DNA of 64,000 nucleotides from Streptomyces malaysiense (GTDB lineage Bacteria > Actinomycetota > Actinomycetes > Streptomycetales > Streptomycetaceae). This document shows positions 9,128 to 21,098 of this stretch, one piece after another; the first letter of the stretch is position 1; each line of letters begins with the position of its first letter. The stretch lies in contig NZ_LBDA02000011.1 in NCBI RefSeq assembly GCF_000980885.2, positions 1-64,000 of the forward strand, read 5' to 3'. The position numbers and the translations under genes were made by a program. The notes beneath the pieces are model-generated. The model ran no database searches and was not told where the DNA came from. It saw only the letters and a list, made by a program, of their open reading frames with translations.

Positions 9128-10501
9128 GTGAGAAACGCGCCCACGATCCTGCATCTCGACATGGATGCCTTCTACGCCTCGGCGGAGCAGGCGTCCAAGC
9201 CGAGCCTGCGCGGGAAGGCGGTCGTGGTGGGCGGGCTCGGACCACGCGGAGTGGTGGCCACGGCGTCGTACGAGGCGCGGGCCCTCGGGGTGCACTCGGC
9301 GATGCCCATGGCCCAGGCGCGGCGACTGGCGCCCAACGCGGCGTACCTGGTGCCGCGCTTCAGTCTGTACCGGGCGGTCAGCGAGCAGGTGATGACCCTG
9401 CTCCGGGAGCTGTCGCCGCTGGTGGAGCCGCTGAGCCTGGACGAGGCGTTCGTGGATCTGGCGGCCTCGGGGACCGCGGAGGACGCGGAGTCGGCGCGGC
9501 GGACGGGTGTGCGGCTGCGCGCGGACATCCGCACCGCCACCGGGCTCACCGGATCGGTGGGACTCGCCGCGTCCAAGATGCTCGCGAAGATCGCCTCCGA
9601 GCGGGCCAAGCCCGACGGCCTGGTGCTCATCGAGCCGGGAACCGAGCGGGCTCTGCTGGGGCCGCTGCCGGTGCGGACCCTGCCGGGGGTGGGGCCGGCG
9701 ACGGGCGACCATCTGCGGCGCGCCGGGATCACGACGGTCGAGGAACTGGCCGAGGCGGGCGAGGACGAACTCGTCCGGCTCCTCGGCAAGGCCCACGGGC
9801 AGGCGCTGTACGCCATGGCGCTGGCGCGGGACGAGCGGCCGGTGGTGGCCGAGCGGGAGGCCAAGTCCGTGTCGGTCGAGGACACGTACGACGTGGACAT
9901 CCACGACCGGCCGCGGATCGGACTGGAGGTACGGCGGCTGGCGGACCGGTGCGTGCGGCGGCTGCGCGAGGCGGGACTGTCCGGGCGGACGATCGTACTG
10001 AAGGTGCGGAGGTACGACTTCTCGACGCTGACCCGCTCCGAGACGCTGCGCGGGCCCACGGACGATCCGGCGGTCGTGCGGGAGGCCGCCGAGCGGCTGC
10101 TGGAGTCCGTGGACACCACGGGCGGGGTGCGGCTGCTGGGTGTCGGTGTCTCCGGGCTCGCCGACTACACCCAGGAGGACCTGTTCGCGCAGGCGTCCTC
10201 ACGGGCGGAGCCGGTGCCCGAGGAGGCCGTGGCCGCACCGGTCGTGGTGGCCCGGGAGCCGGTCCCGCCGCACTGGCGGGCCGGCCAGGACGTCCGGCAC
10301 GCCGAGCACGGGCACGGGTGGGTGCAGGGCAGCGGCGTGGGCCGGGTGACGGTGCGCTTCGAGACCCCGCAGTCGCCCCCTGGGCGGATACGGACCTTCC
10401 TGGTCACGGATCCCGCCCTGGAGCCGGCGGAACCCCTGCCCCTGGTCGCCACGGCACCCGCCGCCCCCTCGCCCGCCCCGGGGCCGCCCGCCGCGCCGTG
10501 A
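9128..10501 (+). CDS. dinB: DNA polymerase IV, translesion (Y family)
   Basis: About 457 aa, Y-family polymerase that copies damaged DNA. Catalytic acidic residues are visible at D11 (HLDMDAFYA) and D105-E106 (SLDEAFVD). The finger segment with ATASYEARALGVHSAMPMA, the helix-hairpin-helix thumb region (LPGVGPATGDHLRRAGI) and the little-finger domain also follow the family. The C-terminus carries an extra segment of about 110 residues after the usual polymerase end, with HAEHGHGWVQGSGVGRVTVRFET. It has no beta-clamp motif that I can assign with certainty. The GTG 9128 start is based on the conserved N-terminus; a TTG at 9098 is also in frame. Confidence 0.92.
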   Translation: MRNAPTILHLDMDAFYASAEQASKPSLRGKAVVVGGLGPRGVVATASYEARALGVHSAMPMAQARRLAPNAAYLVPRFSLYRAVSEQVMTLLRELSPLVEPLSLDEAFVDLAASGTAEDAESARRTGVRLRADIRTATGLTGSVGLAASKMLAKIASERAKPDGLVLIEPGTERALLGPLPVRTLPGVGPATGDHLRRAGITTVEELAEAGEDELVRLLGKAHGQALYAMALARDERPVVAEREAKSVSVEDTYDVDIHDRPRIGLEVRRLADRCVRRLREAGLSGRTIVLKVRRYDFSTLTRSETLRGPTDDPAVVREAAERLLESVDTTGGVRLLGVGVSGLADYTQEDLFAQASSRAEPVPEEAVAAPVVVAREPVPPHWRAGQDVRHAEHGHGWVQGSGVGRVTVRFETPQSPPGRIRTFLVTDPALEPAEPLPLVATAPAAPSPAPGPPAAP

Positions 10502-10526
10502 CCACCGGACGGCGCCGGCCCCCCGG

Positions 10527-10895
10527 CTACGTCTCCTCCGAGCCCGCCAGCCTGCCGAAGTTGTGGTCCGGAGCGGCGTCCGGGGTCACGTCGAGGCCGT
10601 AGTGGTGGTAGAGCTGCAGTTCCTGTTCGGGGGAGAGGTGGCGGCCCACGCCGAAGTCGGGGGCGTCCTTGATCAGAGAGCGGTCGAAGGGGACATGGAG
10701 GGTGCCCTCGACGAGCTCGCTCGGTTCCAGGGGGACGAACGCGTCGCGGGAGAAGAGGCCGGTGCGTATGGCCGCCCACTCGGGGACACCGGTGGCGTCG
10801 TCCAGGTACACCTCGTCGATCGTGCCGATCTTGGTGCCATTGCGGTCGAACGCCTTGCGGCCGATCAGGTTGCGCGGATCGATGTCGGTCTGCAC
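10527..10895 (-). CDS. PRC-barrel domain protein
   Basis: 122-aa soluble protein with a PRC-barrel fold near the N-terminus (NLIGRKAFDRNGTKIGTIDE, then PEWAAIRTGLF). A C-terminal segment ends in a His-containing stretch (QLYHHYGLDV). PRC-barrel proteins of this small type are common in Streptomyces and of unknown role; related domains occur in RimM and photosynthetic reaction centres. GTG at 10895 is preceded by GGAGGGAGAGG. It is transcribed divergently from the gcvP riboswitch region. Confidence 0.8.
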   Translation of the reverse strand: MQTDIDPRNLIGRKAFDRNGTKIGTIDEVYLDDATGVPEWAAIRTGLFSRDAFVPLEPSELVEGTLHVPFDRSLIKDAPDFGVGRHLSPEQELQLYHHYGLDVTPDAAPDHNFGRLAGSEET

Positions 10896-11020
10896 GGTCC
10901 CTCTCCCTCCAATTGGTCGCAACTCATCCGTAAGCACTACGAAAGAGCACATTCACCGTGGCGGCCACTTGAGAAATCCGGCCGTTGACCTCGCTGGTAG
11001 TCTGATTGCGGCTGCTGACC

Positions 11021-11228
11021 CCGTGCGGGAGAGTCCTCCGACCCACCTCGGAGGCGCCGAAGGAGCAAATCCTCCCCGGAATCTCTCAGGCTCACGTACC
11101 GCACGGACGAGGTCACTCTGGAAAGCAGGGCGGGTGTCGACGGCTTCCGCCCTCACCGACGGTGAAAGCCGGTGCCGCGAGGTGCCCGGTGAAGCTCTCA
11201 GGTTGAGATGACAGAGGGGGAGGCCGTC
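11021..11228 (+). ncRNA. Tandem glycine riboswitch upstream of gcvP
   Basis: Two glycine aptamers in series precede gcvP. The first (about 11021-11132) has GCGGGAGAGTCC, GGCGCCGAAGGAGCAA, AATCTCTCAGGC and ACTCTGGAAAG. The second (about 11133-11228) has GGTGAAAGCC, GAAGCTCTCAGG and GATGACAGAGGGG. These are the conserved cores of the known tandem glycine riboswitch. It normally turns on glycine cleavage genes when glycine is plentiful, fitting the gcvP start 56 bases downstream. A TTGACC at 10985 may be a -35 but no good -10 is visible. Confidence 0.93.
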
Positions 11229-11283
11229 CGGGCACCCGCGCCGTGGTGCCCTTCGAAGGTCGTCAGACCAGGAGGCCTCCGCA

Positions 11284-14169
<2,886 letters not shown>

Positions 14170-14187
14170 CCGCGCCGCAGCCGTGCC

Positions 14188-14226
14188 CCGAGGGCCTCGT
14201 CCGGACAATCCGGGCGGGGCCCTCGG
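14188..14226 (+). terminator. Long hairpin terminator after gcvP
   Basis: A 17-bp stem (14188-14204 with 14210-14226, with wobbles) and a 5-base loop start 19 bases after the gcvP stop. There is no T tract, but the stem is long and GC rich. Confidence 0.7.
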
Positions 14227-14307
14227 CCGTGTCGCCGTCGCGGCCGGCCCGGCGGGCGCGGCCCGGTCACCCGGGCCGCCGTCGGGGCCGCAGGGACAGC
14301 CGACCGT

Positions 14308-14727
14308 CTACACCGTCTCCAGCGCCACCTCGGTCGACTTGATCAGGGCGATCACGTCGGAGCCCACGAACAGGCCCAGCTGGATGGCCGCGTCCCGGGT
14401 GATGGCGGCGGTCAGCTCGCCGCCCGGGACGGAGACCCGCACGCTCGCCATGGCGGCGCCGGTGGTCAGCCCGACCACCGTGCCGGGCAGCTGGTTGCGG
14501 ATCGACAGGCCCTCGACACGGCGCGTGGCGACGGAGACCTCGGTCGACTTCACCAGGGCGCGCACCGGCGTGCCCGGGGCGAGGGCCAGGTCCTCGGCGG
14601 CCGCCAGGGTGATGGCCGCGGTGAGTTTCTGGCCGCCGTCCAGACGGACCTCGACGGTGGCCATGGCCTCGCCCGGGTGGACCGCGGTGACGCTGCCGGG
14701 GAGCTGGTTGCGGATGCTCAGGGTCAT
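14308..14727 (-). CDS. Two-domain molbindin (TOBE-TOBE)
   Basis: 139 aa made of two Mop/TOBE domains in tandem. Each begins with SIRNQLPG (near residues 4 and 75) and ends with ALVKSTEV or ALIKSTEV. Molbindins bind molybdate or tungstate oxyanions in the cytoplasm for storage or buffering. It lies 28 bases after modC on the same strand, so it is probably the last gene of modA-modB-modC. ATG 14727 is placed at the start of the first repeat; a GGTGGG stretch upstream may act as ribosome-binding site. Confidence 0.87.
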   Translation of the reverse strand: MTLSIRNQLPGSVTAVHPGEAMATVEVRLDGGQKLTAAITLAAAEDLALAPGTPVRALVKSTEVSVATRRVEGLSIRNQLPGTVVGLTTGAAMASVRVSVPGGELTAAITRDAAIQLGLFVGSDVIALIKSTEVALETV

Positions 14728-14755
14728 GGACACCCACCGTAGGGCGCCCGGCGGC

Positions 14756-15904
14756 TCAGGCGGGGTATGCGTGGGTCTGGGTCGCTTTGACTGTCGCCCA
14801 GACCGGTGCGCCGGGCTGGAGCTCCAGATCGGCGGCCGCCACCGTGGTGAGGTCGGCGGCGAGCGGGAGCTCACCGGTGAGATCGGCGCGGATCTGGTCG
14901 CCGTGCGTCTCCAGACCGGCCACCTCGCAGCGCCACAGGTTGCGGGCGCTGGCCCCGGTGGGCCGGTCCCGGAAGAGGGTCACGGCCGAGGGCGGGAAGG
15001 CCACGAAGGCCGGTCCGGACAGCTCCTCGGTGGTGGTGATCGAGGGCCCGGCGTCCAGCCGTACCGTGTGGCCCTCGGCCTCGCCCCGGTAGAGGTTGAG
15101 GCCGACCAGCTGGGCGATGTAGTCCGTGCGCGGCCGGCGAGCGATGTCGGCGGGGGCGCCCTCCTGGACGACCCGGCCGTGCTCCACCACCACCAGGCGG
15201 TCCGCGAGCACCATGGCGTCCAGCGGATCGTGCGTGACGAGGACGGCGACCGCCTCGAACTCGGCCAGGTGGCGGCGGAGCTGGGCGCGGACCTCCAGGC
15301 GGGTACGGGCGTCCAGCGCGGCCAGCGGCTCGTCCAGGAGGAGCAGCCGGGGCCGGGTGGCCAGGGCGCGGGCCAGGGCCACGCGCTGGGCCTGGCCGCC
15401 GGACAGCCGGCGCGGCTTGACGCCCGCGTGCTCGGCGAGCCCCATCCGCTCCAGCCAGGCCGCGGCCAGCGCACGGGCCTCCGTCTTGCCCCGGCCCTGG
15501 CAGCGCGGCCCGAAGGCCACGTTGTCCAGCGCGGACAGGTGCGGGAAGAGGAGGTAGTCCTGGAAGACGACACCGACCGGGCGGGACTCCGGCGGTACCC
15601 GCTCCAGCGGGGTGCCGTCGAGCCGGAGATGGCCTTCGCCGAGCGGCACCAGACCGGCGAGGGCGCGCAGCGCGGTGGTCTTGCCCGCGCCGTTGGGGCC
15701 CAGCAGCGCGACCACGTCGCCGGGCGCCGCGGTCAGGGCCACGTCCAGCCGGAACCCGCCCCGGTCCACGACCAGCCGGGCGTCGAGGCCCTGCGGGGCC
15801 CCCCCTTCCGGGGCCTGGGCGTCGAGGTCCGGGGTGTCCGTCATGAGTGCGGGGTCCTTCGGCCGGGGCTGCTCGGTGGGTGTCGTGCGCCGTCCTCCCG
15901 TCAT
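14756..15904 (-). CDS. modC: Molybdate ABC transporter ATP-binding protein
   Basis: 382 aa. It has a nucleotide-binding domain with Walker A GPNGAGKT (69-76), Q-loop VVFQDY, signature LSGGQAQR (about 168-175), Walker B LLLLDEP and H-loop VTHD. A C-terminal TOBE domain (about 310-382) of the molybdate-sensing type follows. It energises import through ModB. The ATG follows the modB stop after one base, so it is translated by coupling without its own strong ribosome-binding site. Context (ModA lipoprotein, ModB permease, molbindin) supports molybdate over sulfate. Confidence 0.93.
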   Translation of the reverse strand: MTGGRRTTPTEQPRPKDPALMTDTPDLDAQAPEGGAPQGLDARLVVDRGGFRLDVALTAAPGDVVALLGPNGAGKTTALRALAGLVPLGEGHLRLDGTPLERVPPESRPVGVVFQDYLLFPHLSALDNVAFGPRCQGRGKTEARALAAAWLERMGLAEHAGVKPRRLSGGQAQRVALARALATRPRLLLLDEPLAALDARTRLEVRAQLRRHLAEFEAVAVLVTHDPLDAMVLADRLVVVEHGRVVQEGAPADIARRPRTDYIAQLVGLNLYRGEAEGHTVRLDAGPSITTTEELSGPAFVAFPPSAVTLFRDRPTGASARNLWRCEVAGLETHGDQIRADLTGELPLAADLTTVAAADLELQPGAPVWATVKATQTHAYPA

Positions 15905-15905
15905 G

Positions 15906-16829
15906 TCACACCCCTGTCAGCCAGCGGTCGCGCAGTCCCGCCAGCACCGCGATGGAGACGGCCAGCAGGACCAGGCTCAGCGAGATCGCGGCCTCGGGGT
16001 CGTTCTGGAGGGCGAGGTAGACCGCGAGGGGCATGGTCTGGGTGCGGCCGGGGAAGTTCCCCGCGAAGGTGATCGTGGCGCCGAACTCGCCGAGCGCCCG
16101 CGCCCAGGCCAGTACGGCGCCCGCCGCGACGCCGGGCGCGATCAGCGGCAGCGTGACCCGGCGGAACGCGGTGAAGCGGGAGGCGCCGAGCGTGGTGGCC
16201 GCCTCCTCGAAGCGCGGGTCGGCGGCGCGCAAGGTGCCTTCCACGCTGATGACCAGGAACGGCATCGCGACGAATGCCTCCGCGAGCACCACCGCGGTGG
16301 TGGTGAAGGGCAGGGTGATCCCGAACCAGGCGTCGAGCCACTTGCCGATGACGCCGTTGCGGCCCAGCGCGAGCAGCAGGGCCACACCGCCGACGACCGG
16401 CGGCAGCACCAGCGGCAGGGTCACCAGGGCGCGCACCAGACCCCGCCCGGGGAAGTCCGTGCGGGCCAGCAGCCAGGCCAGCGGCACGCCGAGGACGAGG
16501 CTGACGGCCGTCGCCAGGGTGGCGCTGACCAGCGAGAGCTGGAGCGCCTGCCACACCTCGGTGCTGGTCAGCTGGTGCGGCAGGCTCCGCCAGGGCGCGC
16601 GGACGAGCAGCGCGAGCAGGGGCAGCAGGAGGAAGGCGAGGGCCAGGACGCCGGGCAACAGGAGGGGCAGGGGGACGCCGCGGCGGCCGGCCGCGCGGAT
16701 GCGGCGGGGCGCCGTGCCCCCGCCCGTGCCGGAGTCCGCGCCGGTGCGGACTCCCGTACCGGCACGGCGGCGCCGCGGCCGGTCCGTGCGGGGACCGGTC
16801 GCGGCGCCGGGCTCGTCGGGCGAGGTCAC
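15906..16829 (-). CDS. modB: Molybdate ABC transporter permease
   Basis: 307 aa. A basic, Pro/Arg-rich N-terminus of about 50 residues precedes roughly six membrane helices. The EAA loop (EEAATTLGASRFTAFRRVTL) contacts the ATPase. The GTG start overlaps the modA stop (GTGA), and modC follows within two bases. It forms the membrane channel for molybdate or tungstate. The long charged N-terminal extension is unusual in length compared with E. coli ModB but common in actinobacteria. Confidence 0.93.
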   Translation of the reverse strand: MTSPDEPGAATGPRTDRPRRRRAGTGVRTGADSGTGGGTAPRRIRAAGRRGVPLPLLLPGVLALAFLLLPLLALLVRAPWRSLPHQLTSTEVWQALQLSLVSATLATAVSLVLGVPLAWLLARTDFPGRGLVRALVTLPLVLPPVVGGVALLLALGRNGVIGKWLDAWFGITLPFTTTAVVLAEAFVAMPFLVISVEGTLRAADPRFEEAATTLGASRFTAFRRVTLPLIAPGVAAGAVLAWARALGEFGATITFAGNFPGRTQTMPLAVYLALQNDPEAAISLSLVLLAVSIAVLAGLRDRWLTGV

Positions 16830-17647
16830 GGCTTGAGGAACCCGGCCTGGCCCAGCACCCGCTGGCCCTCGGCGGACCGGACCAGGGCGATGAACGCCTT
16901 GGCGGTCTCGGCGTGCCCGGCGTTCTTCAGCAGGGCGATCGGGTAGTCGTTGACGGCCTCGGCGGACTCCGGGAACTCCACACCCTCCACCTTGTCACCG
17001 GCGGCGTGCACATCGGTCTTGTACACCACCGCCGCGTCGGCCTCCTTCAGCTCGACCTTGTTCAGAGCGGCCTTGACGTCCTGCTCGTAGGAGACCGGGG
17101 TGAGCTTGAGGTGACTCGCGTCCAGCGCCTTCTGCGCGGCGGCGCCGCACGGCACCGTCCTGTCGCACAGGACGACCTTCAGACCGGGCTCGGTGAGGTC
17201 CTTCAGGGAGGCGACCTTGCCGGGGTTGCCGGGCAGCGTGGCGATCTCCAGCTGGTTGCGCACGAAGGTGACCGGGGCGCCGGCCGTGTCCTTGGCGTTC
17301 GTCACGGTGGCCATCGTCCTGGGGCTGGCGGCGGCGAAGACGTCGGCCGGGGCGCCGCCGGTGATGCTCGCGGCGAGGGTGTCGCTGCCGCCGAAGCTGA
17401 AGGTGACCTTGGTGCCCGGGTGCTGCTGCTCGAACTCCTTGCCGAGCGCGGTGAAGCTCTCCTGGAGCGAAGCGGCGGCGAACACGGTGACGGTGCCGGA
17501 CAGCTCGGGTGAGGCGGAACCCGACGTGCCCGACGCCGTGTCCGAGGAGCCGGAGGACGAGGAGCAGGCGCTGAGGGTCAACAGGGCGGCGGCGCCCGCG
17601 CCGGCCAGCTCGAGCATCCGCCGGGTCCGGCGCACGGAAGGGGTCAT
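16826..17647 (-). CDS. modA: Molybdate-binding lipoprotein
   Basis: 273 aa. The N-terminus MTPSVRRTRR plus a hydrophobic stretch ends in lipobox LSAC with C28 as lipid-modified cysteine, so it is anchored outside the membrane. The mature part has the ModA fold (VTVFAAASLQESF, FSFGGSDTLA, GAPADVFAAAS). It captures molybdate for ModB-ModC. ATG 17647 is chosen because the signal peptide begins there and GAGGAG lies about 9 bases upstream; the open frame extends further but without support. Confidence 0.94.
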   Translation of the reverse strand: MTPSVRRTRRMLELAGAGAAALLTLSACSSSSGSSDTASGTSGSASPELSGTVTVFAAASLQESFTALGKEFEQQHPGTKVTFSFGGSDTLAASITGGAPADVFAAASPRTMATVTNAKDTAGAPVTFVRNQLEIATLPGNPGKVASLKDLTEPGLKVVLCDRTVPCGAAAQKALDASHLKLTPVSYEQDVKAALNKVELKEADAAVVYKTDVHAAGDKVEGVEFPESAEAVNDYPIALLKNAGHAETAKAFIALVRSAEGQRVLGQAGFLKP

Positions 17648-17762
17648 CACGGTTCTGCTCCTCGTGTTGTGCGGTACGACTGTCGCGCCCTGGCACGGTT
17701 GTACGAACCTGCCGTGCCGCGATGATACTGCCGCATCTGCCAGCTGTAAGTCCCTTGTCGCA

Positions 17763-17777
17763 TCGCATGAGCTGCGA
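17763..17777. promoter_or_regulatory. Palindrome in the modA / molybdopterin-protein intergenic region
   Basis: TCGCA-N5-TGCGA is a perfect inverted repeat between the divergent modA and 17854 genes. Related ATCGCA/ATGCGA half-sites are nearby. It is a candidate operator for the HTH-TOBE regulator encoded at 18431-18826, which is inference from location only. Confidence 0.4.
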
Positions 17778-17853
17778 TCTTGCGCAAGGTGGCTGGCATG
17801 TGCGTTTGTACGGTGCTCCACCGCGGGTACCGTCCTGCCGGAGGTGGTCGCAG

Positions 17854-18321
17854 GTGACACTCGCCCGTCTCGCCCTGAGCGGAGATCTCGTACGTCCTTC
17901 CCGGCTGACCGTCCCGGACCTGCTGCGCTGGCCGCAGCACCGGGTGGCCGTCGGCTTCGAGTGCGCGACCAGCGGCACGCGGCGCCACCGCTTCACGGGG
18001 CCGCGGTTGTACGACGTCCTCGCCGACGCCGGACCCGGCTTCGACCCGCTGCGCCGCAAGGACCGGCTGCGCTTCCTGATCGCCGTCACCGGCACCGACG
18101 GCCACCACGCGCTGCTGTCCTGGGCCGAGATCGACCCGGACTTCGCCGACGCGCCCGTCCTGCTGGGCGTGAGTATCGACGGAACCCCCCTGGACGCGAG
18201 CGGCCCCCAACTGGTGCTGCCCCAGGACCGGTGCGGGGCCCGGCACATCAGCGGGATCACGGCGATCCGGGTGGACGGCGGCTACCGGTGCGTGCCCCTG
18301 GCAGCGGCGGTGGTTCCCTGA
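17854..18321 (+). CDS. Small molybdopterin-binding oxidoreductase-domain protein
   Basis: 155 aa that looks like a stand-alone sulfite-oxidase-type molybdopterin domain: VPDLLRWPQHRVAVGFECATSG contains the Cys expected to ligate molybdenum, followed by FTGPRLYDVLADAG. It has no signal peptide or heme domain, and the substrate is unknown. Its divergent position next to modA suggests it uses the imported metal. GTG 17854 is chosen for GGAGGTGG at 17840-17847; the upstream frame is not protein-like. If the cofactor is bound, the protein is among the shortest of the family. Confidence 0.72.
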   Translation: MTLARLALSGDLVRPSRLTVPDLLRWPQHRVAVGFECATSGTRRHRFTGPRLYDVLADAGPGFDPLRRKDRLRFLIAVTGTDGHHALLSWAEIDPDFADAPVLLGVSIDGTPLDASGPQLVLPQDRCGARHISGITAIRVDGGYRCVPLAAAVVP

Positions 18322-18328
18322 GGGGTGG

Positions 18329-18345
18329 CCCGGCCTGTGGCCGGG
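18329..18345. terminator. Short hairpin between convergent genes
   Basis: A 7-bp GC stem (18329-18335 with 18339-18345) and 3-base loop just after the stop at 18321, between two convergent genes. There is no T tract. Confidence 0.35.
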
Positions 18346-18430
18346 GCGGAGCGGGCCGAGGAGGCGGCGCCGGCCGGCCCGGAGGCGGGGCGGCCCCGGG
18401 CCTGGAGGCCGGCCAGGAGGGGGGAGCCGG

Positions 18431-18826
18431 TCAGACGCGGTCGATGTGGACGTTCGTCGACTTCACCCGGGCCGTGGCCTCGACCCCGACCTCCAGGCCG
18501 AGTTCCTCCACCGCCTCGCGGGTCAGCAGAGAGACCAGCCGGTGCGGGCCCGCCTGGATCTCCACCTGGGCGGCGACGTCGCCGAGCTTGATGGCGGTGA
18601 CGATGCCCGGAAAGGCGTTGCGCACGGAGGTGTGGGAGGTCTCCTCCTCGCCGCTGCCGCCCTTGGCCAGCTCGACGGAGAACGCGGCGAGGGCCCGGCC
18701 GTCGATCAGCCGCCGCCCCGCCTCGTCGCGATGGGTGGCCACCCGGCCCGCGTCGGCCCAGCGGCGGGCGGTGTCCGGGCTGACGCCGAGCAGCCGCGCC
18801 GCCTGGCCGATCGTGTAGGACTGCAT
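18431..18826 (-). CDS. MerR-type HTH fused to TOBE domain, likely molybdate-responsive regulator
   Basis: 131 aa. Residues 1-50 are an excisionase/MerR-like helix-turn-helix (TIGQAARLLGVSPDTARRWA), and residues about 65-131 are a single TOBE/Mop domain (SVRNAFPGIVTAIKLGDVAA, then ARVKSTNVHID). ModE of E. coli couples a LysR-type HTH to TOBE domains; here a different HTH is used for what is probably the same job, sensing molybdate and controlling modABC. That role is inferred from domain content and the neighbouring mod genes. No clear ribosome-binding site precedes the ATG. Confidence 0.82.
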   Translation of the reverse strand: MQSYTIGQAARLLGVSPDTARRWADAGRVATHRDEAGRRLIDGRALAAFSVELAKGGSGEEETSHTSVRNAFPGIVTAIKLGDVAAQVEIQAGPHRLVSLLTREAVEELGLEVGVEATARVKSTNVHIDRV

Positions 18827-18848
18827 GCCGAGAACGATAGGGCGCCGC

Positions 18849-20807
18849 TCAGCCCGTGTGCACACGCGGCCTGCGGTCCCGGTCGGGCTCGGCCTCGCGC
18901 AGCACCTCGCGGGTGACCGGCGCGACCTCGCCCTGCCCGAACAGGAAGAACCGCAGGAAGTTGGCCAGCGGGCTGCCCTCGGTCCACTCGAAGTAGATGT
19001 GCGGGGTGCAGCCGGTGACGTCGCGGACATGGAGCAGCAGCGCCGCCAGGGCGTTGGGGATGGATGCGGACTCCAGGGTCAGCACCCGGTAGCGCCCGTG
19101 CAGGACCTCGCCGCGCACCGTCAGGCTCGCCTCGAACTCGGACGGGTCGGTGACCGTGACCTCGACGAAGACGAAGTCCTCCTGCTCCGGCATGTCGTTG
19201 TCGGCGCGGATCTGATCGACCTTTTCGCGGTACTCGGCCTTGTCCCGGTGGCCGGGCTCGTTCGCGATGAACCGCATCTTGCGGCTGGCCATGTCCCTGA
19301 TGAATCGTTCCGCCAATGGATCGAGCGTCACACTGGTCACGCGCAGCTCGAAGGCACGGGCCAGCCGGGACAGCAGCGAGACCAGGATGATGCCGACGAT
19401 GAAGCAGGCGCCGATCTTCACACCGTCGGGACGCTCGATCACGTTGACGACCGTCGTGTACAGGAACACCAGCGAGATCACCGCGAAGCCGATGGTCCAG
19501 CGGCGTTGTCCCGCCTTGCGCGCGGCGATGGTCACCGCGATCGCCGCGGAGCTGATCAGCACCAGCACACCGGTGGCGTAGGCGCCGCCCTGCTTGTCCA
19601 CGTTGGCGTCGAAGATCCAGGTCACCAGGAACGCGATCAGCGTGAAGACCAGGACCATCGGGCGCACCGCGCGCGCCCAGTGCGGGGCCATGCCGTACCG
19701 GGGCAGGTAGCGCGGCATCAGATTGAGCAGGCCCGCCATGGCGGACGCGCCGGCGAACCACAGGATGGCGATGGTCGAGACGTCGTAGATCGTGCCGAAG
19801 GCGCCGCCGAGGTACTGGTGCGCGAGATAGGCGAGCGCGCGGCCGTTGGCCGGGCCGCCCGGCTTGAAGTCCTTCTCCGGGATCAGCAGCGTGGTGATGA
19901 AACTACTGGTGATCAGGAAGCAGCTCATGATGACGGCGGCGGTCGTCAGCAGCTTCTTGGCGTCCCGGATCCGGCCGGTGGGGTGCTCCTCGGTGTCACC
20001 CGGGTCGCCCTTGACGTGTGGCATGACCGCGACGCCGGTCTCGAATCCGGACAGACCGAGGGCGAGTTTCGGGAAGACGACCAGGGCCACGCCGATCATC
20101 ACGAAGACGTTCCCGTGTTGCGTGGTCAGGGCGTTGGCCCAGTCCGTGACCAGGTGCTCGGCGGTGATGACGTGGTACAGGCCGACGATCACCACGACCA
20201 GGTTGAGCGCGAGGTAGACACCCACCAGGGCGAAGGCGACACCGATGGCCTCCAGGAAGCCCTTGAGGAACACCGCGCCGAGCAGTGCCACCAGCAGCAG
20301 CGTGATCAGCATCTGCTTGCCCTGGAGAGCACTCGTCAGATGCGGGTTCTCCACCAGGTGGGTGGAGGCGTCGGCGGCGGACAGGGTGATGGTGATCAGG
20401 AAGTCGGTCGCCGCGAACCCGAGCAGGGTCAGCACGAACAGCTTGCCCTTCCAGAAGGACAGCAGCCGTTCCAGCATCGCGATGGAGCCCTCGCCGTGCG
20501 GGCTCTCCTCGGCCACCCGCCGGTAGACCGGCAGCGCGCCCGCCAGGGTGACGAGCACCAGCACGACGGTCGCGATGGGGGAGACCAGGCCGGCCGCGAG
20601 CGCCGCGATGCCCGGCTGGTAGCCGAGGGTGGAGAAGTAGTCGACACCCGTCAGACACATCACCCGCCACCAGCTCTGCCCCTTGTGCGGGGGCTCGGGC
20701 TGGGCGTGTGGTCCGGTGTGGCCGCCGCTCTTGCCCATGTCGGACAGCCCCTCCAGCATCCAGGCGCGCAGGCGACCGGTACTGGGAGGGTGTTCGGTCG
20801 TGGCCAT
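18849..20807 (-). CDS. APC-superfamily permease
   Basis: 652 aa. About 12 membrane helices (residues 45-480, starting [20 protein letters not shown]) are followed by a soluble C-terminal region of about 150 residues ([36 protein letters not shown]). The fold is amino acid-polyamine-organocation type; the layout with a long cytoplasmic tail recalls KUP/KimA-type potassium importers as well as amino acid permeases. The substrate cannot be assigned. It is transcribed alone on the minus strand. No c-di-AMP or amino acid riboswitch was recognised upstream. Confidence 0.8.
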   Translation of the reverse strand: MATTEHPPSTGRLRAWMLEGLSDMGKSGGHTGPHAQPEPPHKGQSWWRVMCLTGVDYFSTLGYQPGIAALAAGLVSPIATVVLVLVTLAGALPVYRRVAEESPHGEGSIAMLERLLSFWKGKLFVLTLLGFAATDFLITITLSAADASTHLVENPHLTSALQGKQMLITLLLVALLGAVFLKGFLEAIGVAFALVGVYLALNLVVVIVGLYHVITAEHLVTDWANALTTQHGNVFVMIGVALVVFPKLALGLSGFETGVAVMPHVKGDPGDTEEHPTGRIRDAKKLLTTAAVIMSCFLITSSFITTLLIPEKDFKPGGPANGRALAYLAHQYLGGAFGTIYDVSTIAILWFAGASAMAGLLNLMPRYLPRYGMAPHWARAVRPMVLVFTLIAFLVTWIFDANVDKQGGAYATGVLVLISSAAIAVTIAARKAGQRRWTIGFAVISLVFLYTTVVNVIERPDGVKIGACFIVGIILVSLLSRLARAFELRVTSVTLDPLAERFIRDMASRKMRFIANEPGHRDKAEYREKVDQIRADNDMPEQEDFVFVEVTVTDPSEFEASLTVRGEVLHGRYRVLTLESASIPNALAALLLHVRDVTGCTPHIYFEWTEGSPLANFLRFFLFGQGEVAPVTREVLREAEPDRDRRPRVHTG

Positions 20808-20880
20808 CGGTGTGCTCCTGATGTGGGGCTCAGCTCTTTTCGGCCATCACACGGACGGCGGCACCAGCGTATGCAGAGCG

Positions 20881-20919
20881 TGACGCCTGGGCCTCCGTAT
20901 CAGGGGCGGGGAGGCGTCA
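20881..20919. repeat. Inverted repeat upstream of the APC permease
   Basis: TGACGCCT (20881-20888) and AGGCGTCA (20912-20919) form a perfect 8-bp inverted repeat with 23 bases between the arms, 75 bases upstream of the permease start. On the minus strand TTGACG in the right arm could be a -35 but the best -10 spacing is poor. It could be an operator or a leader hairpin. Confidence 0.4.
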
Positions 20920-21098
20920 ATCCTGCGTTAAGAATGGCGCGGTGCCATCAATGGCGCATCAAGAAGCCGAGGCAGGAGCGGGTCACCAGGAGCTGGGCCG
21001 AACGAGTGGCGGGGTCACCTTGCGGGAGCCGGTGGCCACCGGGTGTCATCGTTCGAGGAGCTCAGGGGGCAGTTCAGGGGCCCTCCGGAACAAGGCCA

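Noticed and set aside
20808..21098. Possible c-di-AMP or amino acid riboswitch before the APC permease
   Set aside because: The region has an 8-bp inverted repeat but none of the conserved ydaO or lysine riboswitch cores.
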